Shown: positions 1-7,645 of the stretch, piece by piece | Numbering within the stretch: the first letter of the stretch is position 1 | How the letters are laid out: every line of letters begins with the position of its first letter | DNA from: Symbiobacterium terraclitae | GTDB lineage: Bacteria > Bacillota > Sulfobacillia > Symbiobacteriales > Symbiobacteriaceae | Direction of reading: 5' to 3' | Assembly (NCBI RefSeq): GCF_017874315.1 | Contig: NZ_JAGGLG010000010.1 | Span: 53,760 to 117,759 of the forward strand | DNA: 64,000 bases | Notes under the pieces: generated by a model | The model's input: the letters and a program-made list of their open reading frames with translations, nothing else | The model's database searches: none | Told to the model about the DNA's origin: nothing | Position numbers and translations under genes: made by a program

Positions 1-380
1 TTGCCAGTTCCACGCGCCAACCTGGCAGATTGTGTGAGGCTCATGCGTGACCGAGGCGCCGCGCCTCCTGTCTCGCGCCCAGTCTCACACGCTTTGCCAG
101 TTCCATGCGCCAACCTGGCAGGTTGTGTGAGGCTCATGTGCAACCGAGGCGCCGCGCCCCCTCGTCTTGCGCCCCAGCCTCACACGCTCTGCCACTTTCG
201 CACCCCAGACTTGCATGTCGTGTGATCGGCGCGACGAGGTCGGGAGCGCGGCACCCCGTCTCCCGCGATCTGCCGCTGCCAGTCGCCAAACGCGCACATC
301 GTGTGAGCATTGCAACGCCCCGTGAGATGCCGAAGGGCGGAGGCGCTCGCCTCCGCCCCAGACACACCCGTCGTGTGGCG
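1..380. repeat. Degenerate tandem repeat, about four units of 87-95 bp
   Basis: Units begin near 1, 94, 189 and 276. Units 1 and 2 are nearly identical. Each has TGCCAG-N15-CTGGCA at its left end, a GTGTGAG box about 30 bp in, a GC-rich self-complementary centre (GAGGCGC/GCGCCTC) and a closing CTCACAC that pairs with GTGTGAG. Units 3 and 4 are diverged but keep TGCCA, GTGTGA and the central GC hairpin. Open frames across it are low-complexity and differ on both strands, so it is not read as coding. It may continue to the left of the window. It could be a REP-like element, a structured RNA or a protein-binding array; the sequence alone does not decide. Confidence 0.7.
335..358 (-). terminator. 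Hairpin after the DUF952 gene
   Basis: A 10-bp perfect stem (GGGCGGAGGC / GCCTCCGCCC) with a 4-nt loop lies 29 bp past the stop of the minus-strand DUF952 gene. It has only a short T stretch after it. It is also the central hairpin of the fourth repeat unit, so the two roles may be the same element. Confidence 0.4.
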
Positions 381-386
381 ACAGTT

Positions 387-746
387 CTACCCCATGGCCT
401 GGAGATTCTCGAGCTCCGGCGGCATCAGGAACACCCCGTCCGGCGACCGGCCGATCGGCGCGACGGCCGCGATGGCGTCCCGGTTGAGCGGGCCGTAGAT
501 GTGGGGATAGATGCCGGCCGGGTCTTCATACTTGATGGGCGCCTGCACCTTCTCCTTGTCGATGTACAGCACCACCCACTCTCCGGGATCGTCTCGATAC
601 AGGAGCGTCAGGATGATCGAGACCGCCTCACGCCCGTCCGTGCAGTGGATGAAGCCTTCCCGTTCGAAGTCCGCCGGTACGTATGGCTGCGCCGGGTCCA
701 GACGCTCGTACCAGGCCCTGGGCGTTCCGTGATACGTGATGCGCAC
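387..746 (-). CDS. DUF952 family protein
   Basis: A 119-residue cytosolic protein that matches the DUF952 family: it has the family-typical GFIHC motif (residues 31-35), an early ITYH strand and a C-terminal stretch ending in a Pro-Asp-Gly-Val-Phe segment. Biochemical function is unknown for the family; it is often described as related to glutathione S-transferase-type folds. I start it at the GTG at 746 because GGGGAGG sits 6-7 nt upstream; an in-frame ATG at 770 and a longer frame to 899 lack a Shine-Dalgarno site. It lies downstream of leuD on the same strand with a 122-bp gap, so co-transcription with leuCD is possible but not shown. Confidence 0.75.
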   Translation of the reverse strand: MRITYHGTPRAWYERLDPAQPYVPADFEREGFIHCTDGREAVSIILTLLYRDDPGEWVVLYIDKEKVQAPIKYEDPAGIYPHIYGPLNRDAIAAVAPIGRSPDGVFLMPPELENLQAMG

Positions 747-868
747 CGCGAAGACCTCCCCGCCCGGCATGGTGCGTGCCGCGGCCGCACTCGCATCCAG
801 CGCAGCCGGCACCGCGAGCCTCTGCTCAGCCTGCCGGATCAGCAGAAGGTTTCGACGCGACCTCCGCC

Positions 869-1483
869 CTACCCTACCACCGGCGTCTTCGGCATCCATG
901 CGGGCCGCCGCGCCTCGTAGGCGGCGATCTCCGCCTCGTGCTGCAGCGTCAGCCCGATCTCGTCCAGCCCGTGCAGCATCCGGTGCCGCCGGAACTCGTC
1001 GATGGCGAAGGGCGCCGAGAACCCCGCCTCATCCTCGACGACGCAGCGCTCCAGGTCCACGGTCAGCCTGTACCCCGGCTGCTCCGCCCGGCGCATCAGC
1101 TCGGCCACCGCGTCCTCCGGCAGCACCACCGGCAGCAGCCCGTTCTGGAAGCAGTTGTTGTAGAAGATGTCGGCGAACGACGGGGCGATCACCGCCCGGA
1201 AACCGTAGTCGGTCAGCGCCCACGGGGCGTGCTCCCGGGAGGAGCCCGATCCGAAGTTCCGCCCGGCGATCAGGATCGTCGCCCCGGCGTACTGCGGCCT
1301 GTTCAGCACGAAGTCCGGGTTCGGCGACCCGTCCGGCAGGTAGCGCCAGTCGTTAAAGAGGAACTGGCCGAAGCCCGTCCGCTCGATCCGCTTCAGGAAC
1401 TGCTTGGGGATGATCTGGTCGGTGTCCACGTTCACCCGGTCCAGGGGCACCGCCAGCCCGGTCTCACGCACGAAGGGCCTCAC
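869..1483 (-). CDS. leuD: 3-isopropylmalate dehydratase, small subunit
   Basis: A 204-residue LeuD, the swivelling domain of isopropylmalate isomerase, which converts 2-isopropylmalate to 3-isopropylmalate in leucine synthesis together with LeuC. The NVDTDQIIP segment near the N-terminus and the [17 protein letters not shown] motif in the middle are diagnostic of the aconitase-type small subunit. Length is typical for the family. The start is the GTG at 1483, which overlaps the leuC stop in a GTGA arrangement, so translation is likely coupled to leuC. Cytosolic. Confidence 0.95.
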   Translation of the reverse strand: MRPFVRETGLAVPLDRVNVDTDQIIPKQFLKRIERTGFGQFLFNDWRYLPDGSPNPDFVLNRPQYAGATILIAGRNFGSGSSREHAPWALTDYGFRAVIAPSFADIFYNNCFQNGLLPVVLPEDAVAELMRRAEQPGYRLTVDLERCVVEDEAGFSAPFAIDEFRRHRMLHGLDEIGLTLQHEAEIAAYEARRPAWMPKTPVVG

Positions 1484-2904
1484 TGCGCCACACTCCCTTC
1501 CGCCACCAGCTCCCGCACGTCGACGAAGTGGCCCGCAATCGCCGCGGCCGCGGCCATGGCCGGGCTGACCAGGTGCGTCCGTCCGCCCTTGCCCTGCCGG
1601 CCCTCGAAGTTCCGGTTGGACGTGGAGGCGCACCGCTCGCCGGGCGAGAGGATGTCGGGGTTCATGCCGAGGCACATGGAGCAGCCGGCCTCCCGCCACT
1701 CGAAGCCCGCCTCCCGGAAGATCCGGTCCAGCCCCTCGGCCTCTGCCTGCGCCTTCACCTGGCCGGAGCCGGGCACCACCATGGCGTGGACCCCCGGCGC
1801 CACCCGCCGGCCCCTGGCCACCGCGGCGGCGGCCCGCAGGTCCTCGATGCGCCCGTTGGTGCAGGATCCGATGAAGACCCGGTCGATGCGGATCTCCTGG
1901 ATGGGCGTGCCGGGCGTGAGTCCCATGTAGGCCAGGGCCGCCTCGGCCGCCTTGCGCTGGGCGGGGTCGGCGAAGTCCTTCGGGTCGGGCACCCGGCCGG
2001 TGACCGGCACCACCTGCCCGGGATTGGTGCCCCACGACACGGTGGGCACCAGCTGGCTGGCGTCGAACTCGACCACCCGGTCGTAGACCGCGTCGGGGTC
2101 GGAGGCCAGGGTCCGCCAGTCGGCCACCGCCGCCTCCCAGGCTTCGCCCCGGGGCGCGTGCGGCCGGCCCTTCAGGTACGCGAAGGTCGTCTCATCCGGG
2201 GCGATCATCCCCGCCCGGGCGCCTGCCTCGATGGACATGTTGCAGACGGTCATCCGCCCCTCCATCGAGAGCGAGCGGATGGCCTCGCCGGTGTACTCGA
2301 TCACGTATCCGGTGGCGCCGTCGGTGCCGATCTGGCCGATGATGCCGAGGATCAGGTCCTTGGCGGTCGTCCCGGGCGGCAGGGCGCCCTTCACCCGCAC
2401 CTCCATCACCTTCGGCTTGTGCTGTACCAGACACTGGGTGGCGAGCACGTGCTCCACCTCGCTGGTGCCGATGCCGAAGGCGAGGGCTCCGAAGGCCCCG
2501 TGGGTGGCGGTGTGGCTGTCGCCGCAGACGATCGTCATGCCCGGCTGGGTGAGGCCCAGTTCCGGGCCGATCACGTGCACGATGCCCTGGTACGGGTTGT
2601 GCAGGTCGAAGAGCCGCACACCGAACTCGGCGCAGTTCTGCGCCAGGGCCGCCATCTGCCGCGCCGCGATCTCGTCGGTCAGCGGCTGCGACCGGTCGGT
2701 GGTGGGCACGTTATGGTCCATGGTGGCGAGGGTCAGGTCCGGCCGCCGGACCTTCCGCCCGGCGAGGCGCAGCCCCTCAAATGCCTGGGGCGAGGTCACC
2801 TCGTGCACCAGGTGCAGGTCGATGTACAGAAGCGCCGGCTTGCCGGGCTCCTGGCGCACCACGTGCCGTTCCCAGATCTTGTCGAACAAGGTCCGTCCGC
2901 TCAT
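1480..2904 (-). CDS. leuC: 3-isopropylmalate dehydratase, large subunit
   Basis: A 474-residue LeuC carrying the [4Fe-4S] cluster of isopropylmalate isomerase. Cluster ligands are seen as Cys348 in FIGSCTNGR and Cys408/Cys411 in [10 protein letters not shown]; the MDHNVPT and [12 protein letters not shown] motifs of the aconitase family are intact. I chose the ATG at 2904 because AAGGGG lies about 8 nt upstream; a GTG three codons earlier is the alternative. First gene of a leuC-leuD unit, divergent from a LysR-type regulator. leuA and leuB are not in the window. Confidence 0.96.
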   Translation of the reverse strand: MSGRTLFDKIWERHVVRQEPGKPALLYIDLHLVHEVTSPQAFEGLRLAGRKVRRPDLTLATMDHNVPTTDRSQPLTDEIAARQMAALAQNCAEFGVRLFDLHNPYQGIVHVIGPELGLTQPGMTIVCGDSHTATHGAFGALAFGIGTSEVEHVLATQCLVQHKPKVMEVRVKGALPPGTTAKDLILGIIGQIGTDGATGYVIEYTGEAIRSLSMEGRMTVCNMSIEAGARAGMIAPDETTFAYLKGRPHAPRGEAWEAAVADWRTLASDPDAVYDRVVEFDASQLVPTVSWGTNPGQVVPVTGRVPDPKDFADPAQRKAAEAALAYMGLTPGTPIQEIRIDRVFIGSCTNGRIEDLRAAAAVARGRRVAPGVHAMVVPGSGQVKAQAEAEGLDRIFREAGFEWREAGCSMCLGMNPDILSPGERCASTSNRNFEGRQGKGGRTHLVSPAMAAAAAIAGHFVDVRELVAEGSVAQ

Positions 2905-2925
2905 GCCGATCACCCCTTTGCAACA

Positions 2926-2955
2926 TATATACCTGGGGTTGATCTAGAACTCCAA
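2926..2955 (-). promoter_or_regulatory. Probable leuC promoter
   Basis: On the minus strand TTGGAG (2950-2955) and TATATA (2926-2931) are separated by 18 bp, giving a plausible sigma-A promoter with a very short leader before the leuC ATG at 2904. The -35 box is imperfect, which fits a promoter that needs an activator. Confidence 0.5.
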
Positions 2956-2966
2956 CATATGATAAC

Positions 2967-2991
2967 TATAGTACCGATAGCTATACGCTAT
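2967..2991. promoter_or_regulatory. Candidate LysR-type operator between leuC and its divergent regulator
   Basis: Two overlapping inverted repeats lie in the divergent intergenic gap: TATAG-N9-CTATA (2967-2985) and ATAGC-N5-GCTAT (2977-2991). LysR-type regulators usually bind such AT-rich dyads between themselves and a divergent target. The dyads sit just upstream of the inferred leuC -35 box, an activator-like position. Binding is inferred, not shown. Confidence 0.5.
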
Positions 2992-3002
2992 GGGGTGATC
3001 GC

Positions 3003-4106
3003 GTGAACCTGCACCACATCCGCTACTTCGTCTCTGTGGCCCGGCACCGCAGCTTCACCCGGGCCGCGGCGGAAAACATGGTGGCGCAGCCCTCGCTGAG
3101 CCAGCAGATCCGCCGGCTCGAGGAAGAACTTGGGGCCCCGCTCTTCGACCGGAGCCAGACGCCGGTGCGGCTCACCGATGCCGGCGAGGCGCTGCTGCCC
3201 CACGCCGAGGCGATCCTCCGGCAGGTGGAGGCCGCCCGGGCCGCGGTGGAGGAGCGGCTGGGCCTGCGCAGCGGACGCCTGGTGCTGGGCAGCCTGCCCA
3301 TGACGGGATCCCGCCTGCTGCCGCGTGCGATCACCGCCTACCGGAGGCGCTACCCGGGGATCCAGGTGATCCTGCGGGAGGAGTCGACCCTGCGGCTGAC
3401 GGAACTGGCCCTGTCGGGCGAGACCGACCTCACCCTGACCACGCTCCCTCCGGGCAGCCCCGACCTGGACTGGCAGCCGCTGCTCACCGAGCCGATCCTG
3501 CTGGCGCTGCCGCCGGACCATCCCCTTGCGGCCGCGTGGCGGCAGCAGGAAGGTGACCGTCAGCAGACGGTCCCCGCGCAGGGGCCAACGAGCAACCCGG
3601 CCGACTGGGCCGCGCAGTTGCCGGCCGACCTCCCGGGCGGCTCTCCGCCGCCGTGCCAGGCCGGCGCAGAAGGCGGTGCGAGCCCGCATCCGCCTGCAGG
3701 GCAACCCGGCGTTCCCCTGTCGGCGGTGGCGGACGAGCCCTTCCTCGTCATGAAGCCCGGGTACGGCTTCCGGGACCTGGTCCTCGCCGCCTGCCATGCC
3801 GCCGGATTCGCGCCGCGCATCGCCTTCGAGTCCGCCCAGATCGAGACGCTGCAGGCGATGGTCGCCGCGGGGCTCGGGGTCACCCTCGTGCCGCAGATGG
3901 CGACCGACCGCAGCCTCAACCCATCGCCGGCCTTCGTGCCGCTGGCCGGTCTGCCGCTCACCCGCACCCTCGCCCTGGTGTGGCGGCGCGACCGCCCGCT
4001 CCCCCGCTCGGCGGAAGCCTTCCTGCAGCTCTCGTCAGAACTTTGGCCCTCCTCGCATGATTTCCAACGACTTCCTGAAACCTGGAAGGCGCCGTCTTCG
4101 TCATAG
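3003..4106 (+). CDS. LysR-family transcriptional regulator with an inserted segment
   Basis: A 367-residue LysR-type regulator. Residues 1-60 form the winged helix-turn-helix (RYFVSVARHRSFTRAAAEN ... PSLSQQIRRLEEELG); the rest is the periplasmic-binding-protein-like effector domain. LysR proteins are usually near 300 residues. The excess comes from about 60 residues (about 180-238, nucleotides 3540-3720) rich in Pro, Gly, Ala and Gln that interrupt the effector domain; the C-terminal half resumes normally (DEPFLVMKPGYGFRDLV). Starts at GTG with GGGGTG upstream. The divergent position suggests it controls leuCD, perhaps in response to a leucine-pathway intermediate; that is inference. Confidence 0.85.
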   Translation: MNLHHIRYFVSVARHRSFTRAAAENMVAQPSLSQQIRRLEEELGAPLFDRSQTPVRLTDAGEALLPHAEAILRQVEAARAAVEERLGLRSGRLVLGSLPMTGSRLLPRAITAYRRRYPGIQVILREESTLRLTELALSGETDLTLTTLPPGSPDLDWQPLLTEPILLALPPDHPLAAAWRQQEGDRQQTVPAQGPTSNPADWAAQLPADLPGGSPPPCQAGAEGGASPHPPAGQPGVPLSAVADEPFLVMKPGYGFRDLVLAACHAAGFAPRIAFESAQIETLQAMVAAGLGVTLVPQMATDRSLNPSPAFVPLAGLPLTRTLALVWRRDRPLPRSAEAFLQLSSELWPSSHDFQRLPETWKAPSSS

Positions 4107-4137
4107 GATGTGAGAGCCCTGTGGGGGAGGCGATCGC

Positions 4138-4437
4138 ATGTCCAAGAGTTACCGGCGCTGGCTGCGCATCTGCACCGACTGCGCCTACATCGGAGCCACC
4201 GTACTGGCGGTCTGGGCCACCCCCCTGCTGCACCAGGTGGGGCCGCTCGCCCTGCTGCCCTACGCCGGGCTCGCCGGGATGATCTGGTCCGCGGTGACCG
4301 CCGCCGGCCTGATCCTGCTCTGGTTCCGCCACGAGTGGCCCGCGTCCCGGGCGCGGCAGCGGCTCTTGGCCCGGTTGCGCCTGTGGCCGGCCGCGCTGGA
4401 TCCCCGCCGCCTCGCCTGGACCGAACGCGAAGCGTGA
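4138..4437 (+). CDS. Small two-helix membrane protein, unknown function
   Basis: A 99-residue protein with two predicted membrane helices (about residues 15-33 and 38-62) and a basic C-terminal tail rich in Arg. The start at ATG 4138 has a strong GGGGGAGG 8 nt upstream, which supports real translation. It follows the LysR gene by 31 bp on the same strand and could be co-transcribed. I do not recognise a family. Confidence 0.6.
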   Translation: MSKSYRRWLRICTDCAYIGATVLAVWATPLLHQVGPLALLPYAGLAGMIWSAVTAAGLILLWFRHEWPASRARQRLLARLRLWPAALDPRRLAWTEREA

Positions 4438-4470
4438 TTTACTTTACTGGAATGAATCGTTATTATAGAA

Positions 4471-4507
4471 AAAGACCCCGGCCAGCGTGTGGTCCGGGGT
4501 CTTCTTC
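4471..4507 (+). terminator. Rho-independent terminator
   Basis: AGACCCCGG (4473-4481) pairs with CCGGGGTCT (4493-4501), followed by CTTCTTC. It closes the LysR/small membrane protein unit. An A-rich tract precedes it, so it might also work on the other strand. Confidence 0.7.
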
Positions 4508-4534
4508 ATCATGGACGCCACGAGGTGTGAGCAC

Positions 4535-5200
4535 ATGCGGTTTCGCTTCGCCCTGCGGCTGCTCTGGTACTACGTCGGGCTGGTGATCACCTGCCTCGGC
4601 TACGCCCTGGTGATACGCCCCGGGCTCGGCGCAGGACCCTGGGACATCCTCCATCTCGGGCTCAGCGGCCGCACCGGGCTGCCGCTGGGGCTGGTCATCC
4701 AGTCGCTGGGCGCGGTGATCATCGCGCTGGACTGGGCGCTGGGAATGCGGCCCAACCTGGGGATGGTGCTCAACATGCTCACCTTCGGCCCCATCCTCCA
4801 GTTCCTCCTGGCGCGCCTGCCGGCTCCGCAGACCACCGCCGGCCTCTGGTTGATGCTGGCCGCAGGCATCCTGGTCTCCGGCGTCGGCACGGCGTTCTAC
4901 GCCAGCGCCGACCTGGGCGCCGGACCCCGGGACTCGCTGATGATCGGCCTCACGCGCAAGCTGGGCCTACCGGTGGCCATCGTGAAGAACGGACTCGACC
5001 TCACGGTCTCCCTTGTCGGCTGGCGTCTCGGCGGCCCGCTGGGCGCGGGGACCGTGGCGGTGGTCCTGGGCGTGGGCCCGGCGGTGCAGCTGGGATTTTA
5101 CCTCGCCGGACTCCTGGCCCGCCTCGGCCCGCTGGGCGGCATCGTGCGCCCGGTGGCCCTGCGGCCGGCCCAGGCCGAACAGCGGCGCGAGGCGGGGTAG
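4535..5200 (+). CDS. YczE/YitT-type integral membrane protein
   Basis: A 221-residue protein made almost entirely of hydrophobic helices (about six). It has the two-fold repeat typical of the YczE/YyaS family: RPGLGAGPWDILHLGLS near residue 30 and ADLGAGPRDSLMIGLT near residue 130. These proteins are membrane proteins of unclear function; some affect regulation or secretion in Bacillus. Start at ATG 4535 is set by GAGGTG 8 nt upstream; an in-frame ATG at 4511 and a GTG/ATG inside the preceding terminator were rejected. Stands alone between a terminator and the folded leader of the next gene. Confidence 0.8.
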   Translation: MRFRFALRLLWYYVGLVITCLGYALVIRPGLGAGPWDILHLGLSGRTGLPLGLVIQSLGAVIIALDWALGMRPNLGMVLNMLTFGPILQFLLARLPAPQTTAGLWLMLAAGILVSGVGTAFYASADLGAGPRDSLMIGLTRKLGLPVAIVKNGLDLTVSLVGWRLGGPLGAGTVAVVLGVGPAVQLGFYLAGLLARLGPLGGIVRPVALRPAQAEQRREAG

Positions 5201-5222
5201 AGTTGGCATACAATGGTCGCCG

Positions 5223-5371
5223 CCATTCTGTAAACCAGGGGGAGAATACTGCCCGGGCAGACCTAGCACGAAAGGCGCATACCGTTTATATTAGAATTGT
5301 TGCCAGTGATCATGTGATCTCCCGCACAGGTCGCTGCGCACCTGCGTCTCCCCCAGACCACCACAGAATGG
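5223..5371 (+). promoter_or_regulatory. Folded leader of the cation exchanger gene (candidate riboswitch)
   Basis: CCATTCTGT (5223-5231) pairs perfectly with ACAGAATGG (5363-5371). Inside it, GGGGGAGA (5238-5245) pairs perfectly with TCTCCCCC (5347-5354), leaving internal loops of 6 and 8 nt. Within the enclosed roughly 100 nt are further self-complementary elements: CTGCCCGGGCAG, GATCATGTGATC and CAGGT-N8-ACCTG. The outer helix ends directly before the first ATG of the exchanger, so folding would mask the ribosome-binding region. This does not match the yybP-ykoY manganese or M-box consensus as I know them. A terminal-inverted-repeat element is the main alternative. Confidence 0.55.
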
Positions 5372-5383
5372 ATGTGCGTCACG

Positions 5384-6379
5384 ATGAACCCATGGGTCGT
5401 GTTTGTCGTCAGTGCGGGCGTCATCATCTTCGCCGGACGTGCCCTCTCCAACGCATCCGACGAACTGGCCGAGCGCACCGGGCTCGGACGCGCCTTCATC
5501 GGCTCGCTCCTGCTGGCCGGCGCGACCTCGCTGCCCGAGGTAGCCGCCTCGGGAACCGCTGCCTTTCAGGGCGCAGGAAACCTCGCCATGGGCAACGTGT
5601 TTGGCAGCAATATCTTCAATATGTTGCTGCTGGTTATCGCCCAGTGCTTCGCGGCACGGCCCATACTGACCAACGTCTCCCCGACCCACGTCACCACCGC
5701 AGCCGCCGGCATGCTGCTGAGCGGCATCGCCGCGCTGTCGATGGTGGTACGCCAGCCCTATGCCTTCCTCGGCGCGGGCCTGGACACCTGGATCATTGCC
5801 GCTACCTATATCATCATCATGCGCGTTCTCCCGGGGAATGAGCCGGAGCAACAGCTGGAAGTGGCTGCAACGGCGGAGACACCGCCCACGGACCGGGAGT
5901 CCTCCTCCTCTGCGGCAGGCGCCTGGTTGAAGTTTGCGGTCTCTGCGGGCGCGATCATCGCGGCGGGGTGGTACATGAGCAGTGCCGCCGACCAGATCGC
6001 GGTCATCACGGGGCTCGGGCAGACGTTCATCGGCGGGACCCTGCTCGCCGGCGCAACCTCGCTCCCGGAGCTGACGGTGTCGATCTTCACGGTGCGCATG
6101 GGCGCATATGACCTCACGGTGGGCAACGTGCTCGGCAGCAACATCTTCAACATGCTGATCCTTCTGGTCAGTGACCTGGCCCAGCCCGGCAGCGTACCCC
6201 TGCTCTCGGGAGGCACGACCGGCCAGATCGTGTCGGCCCTGGTGGGCCTGATCCTCTCGGGTATCGTCATCGTGGCGCTGACCATGCCCCGGCGCGAGGG
6301 CCGCCGCTTCCCCTGGGAGATGGTGGCCATCGGCGGCGCCTACCTGATCGGCCTGCGCCTGATCTACCTGGCAGGCTAG
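5384..6379 (+). CDS. Ca2+/Na+ (cation/H+) antiporter, CaCA family
   Basis: A membrane antiporter of about 331 residues with the two inverted alpha-repeats of the CaCA superfamily: GATSLPE followed by GNVFGSNIFN in the first half, and again GATSLPE with GNVLGSNIFN in the second. The acidic residues of these repeats form the ion site. About ten helices, with a polar loop in the middle (near residues 150-180, rich in Glu and Ser). Closest to YrbG-type sodium/calcium exchangers. The start is uncertain: ATG 5384 is used, with another in-frame ATG at 5372; neither has a good Shine-Dalgarno site, which fits control by the folded leader upstream. Confidence 0.9.
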   Translation: MNPWVVFVVSAGVIIFAGRALSNASDELAERTGLGRAFIGSLLLAGATSLPEVAASGTAAFQGAGNLAMGNVFGSNIFNMLLLVIAQCFAARPILTNVSPTHVTTAAAGMLLSGIAALSMVVRQPYAFLGAGLDTWIIAATYIIIMRVLPGNEPEQQLEVAATAETPPTDRESSSSAAGAWLKFAVSAGAIIAAGWYMSSAADQIAVITGLGQTFIGGTLLAGATSLPELTVSIFTVRMGAYDLTVGNVLGSNIFNMLILLVSDLAQPGSVPLLSGGTTGQIVSALVGLILSGIVIVALTMPRREGRRFPWEMVAIGGAYLIGLRLIYLAG

Positions 6380-6390
6380 CGAGAAACCGG

Positions 6391-6420
6391 AACCCCCGCC
6401 GCAGGCGGGGGTTTGCCTTT
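6391..6420. terminator. Terminator after the cation exchanger
   Basis: CCCCCGCC-GCA-GGCGGGGG followed by TTT on the plus strand, 12 bp past the exchanger stop. It lies between convergent genes and could stop both. Confidence 0.75.
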
Positions 6421-6474
6421 CGGACCGGAGCGCCGGCCGACGCCGACCAGGTGTCGCACAGGGCCGGCCTCCGG

Positions 6475-7452
6475 TCAGTCGATCATGGTGAGCGCCTCTT
6501 CCTCCAGGTCGCAGATGCGCAGCAGCGTGTCGCAGAAGGGCTGCAGCTTCGCCCGGTCCGCGAAGAGGTGGCCGGCCGAGAAGTCCTGCGGGATGAACTC
6601 GACCAGCCGCCGGGCCTCGTCCGCGATCCGCGCGTACTGGCGCGCGAGGTCTTCCCGGCCGTGCGATCGAAAGAAGGGTACGGCGTACTGCCGGTCAAGG
6701 TACTGCTTCTCGTTGCACATCACGTTGAGGTAGGGCTCGAAGGGATCATCCCACTCGTACGTCTGAAGCGCCCGCGCAAAGGCCCGGTGCGCCGCCAGCC
6801 CGTTGTACTGCCCCGGTGCGAGGGACTCCGCCGCGATCAGTCGCCGGATCACGCACAGGGTCTCCTGGAAAGCGATCTCCGGAGACGGCTTCTCGCATCG
6901 TCCGGTGATGATCAGGATGCGCCCGGTGCTCCCGCCGGCGAACGGACCGTCATGCCAGCGGGACTTGCGGAAGTACCCGGTCTCGTCGTGCGCCTCCTGG
7001 TGGTCCTCGGGCACGTCCATGAAGGGGCTCCACCCCAGCAGGACGTCGCCGCCCTGATCGTAGCCGGCGATCACGCAGGCGTCCGCGCCGTTGATGACCC
7101 CCTCCAGGGTGATCACGGGCACGCCCCGGTCGATGCTCTCGGTGACCAGCCGCCTGTCGTGCGCGTAGTCGCCGCGCACGTGGTGGGCCACCTCGAACCC
7201 GAGCATCCGGAACGTATGCTCGATGAGGATCGGGGTGTGTACCACGTGGTAGTTGCCGTGATTCCACAGTTGCACAGAGGGCATGGAGAACGACGTTCGG
7301 AACGCGCTGCCCGACAGGGCGCACACGGTGTCGTACGTCAGACTCTCTCCCAGGGCGTTCAGCGCGGAGACCACGCTGTTCACGAACTCGTTCTGCCGCT
7401 GCGGATCAGACCAGTCCACTTTTCTCAGGCCGGGTATCACGTTTCTGCGCAT
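6475..7452 (-). CDS. Orphan protein with possible C39/BtrH-like cysteine-peptidase fold
   Basis: A 325-residue soluble protein with no signal peptide. The N-terminal region has a Cys in the context TYDTVCALSGSAFR (about residues 39-52), followed by a His-containing segment and later an Asp/Trp-rich loop (AGYDQGGDVLLGWSPF). Cys-Gly/Ser-Ala contexts with a later GYDxxxxxxxGW loop resemble the C39-like/BtrH N-terminal group of acyl- or peptidyl-transferring proteins, but the match is by eye. The C-terminal third is helical and acidic, ending in EEEALTMID. Start at ATG 7452 has GGAGG 8 nt upstream. Monocistronic. Confidence 0.6.
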   Translation of the reverse strand: MRRNVIPGLRKVDWSDPQRQNEFVNSVVSALNALGESLTYDTVCALSGSAFRTSFSMPSVQLWNHGNYHVVHTPILIEHTFRMLGFEVAHHVRGDYAHDRRLVTESIDRGVPVITLEGVINGADACVIAGYDQGGDVLLGWSPFMDVPEDHQEAHDETGYFRKSRWHDGPFAGGSTGRILIITGRCEKPSPEIAFQETLCVIRRLIAAESLAPGQYNGLAAHRAFARALQTYEWDDPFEPYLNVMCNEKQYLDRQYAVPFFRSHGREDLARQYARIADEARRLVEFIPQDFSAGHLFADRAKLQPFCDTLLRICDLEEEALTMID

Positions 7453-7603
7453 GCCTTGCCCTCCGTATGAGCCTGTACGCTGACGCCCATCGACCGAACC
7501 CGGCCCTCAGTCAGGCCGTCTGCGCGCAGCCAACCACCACTGCTGCACCCGAGTTCTCTCGGTCCCGTCAAGTGCGAGATATCCGACTGCCAGTTGACCA
7601 GCA

Positions 7604-7631
7604 GGCCCCGGCCGACGACGCGACCGGGGCC
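7604..7631 (-). terminator. Hairpin downstream of transketolase
   Basis: GGCCCCGG (7604-7611) pairs with CCGGGGCC (7624-7631) with a 12-nt loop, 15 bp beyond the tkt stop. The T run is weak, so this is a probable but not strong terminator. Confidence 0.5.
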
Positions 7632-7645
7632 TTCGCAATCCCGCG

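Noticed and set aside
1..380. CRISPR array at the left edge
   Set aside because: Units are 87-95 bp, degenerate along their whole length and have no short constant repeats with unique spacers; no cas genes.
1528..3006. Long plus-strand open frame opposite leuCD
   Set aside because: It mirrors leuC and leuD, has no ribosome site, and its composition (His, Arg, Gly, Val rich) is typical of the antisense of a GC-rich gene.
5201..5371. yybP-ykoY manganese or M-box riboswitch before the exchanger
   Set aside because: The conserved cores of those classes, as I know them, are not present; only a general folded leader can be claimed.
7453..7600. T-box leader upstream of the orphan C39-like gene
   Set aside because: A GGTGGTT stretch is present, but the T-box core and an antiterminator/terminator pair are not.
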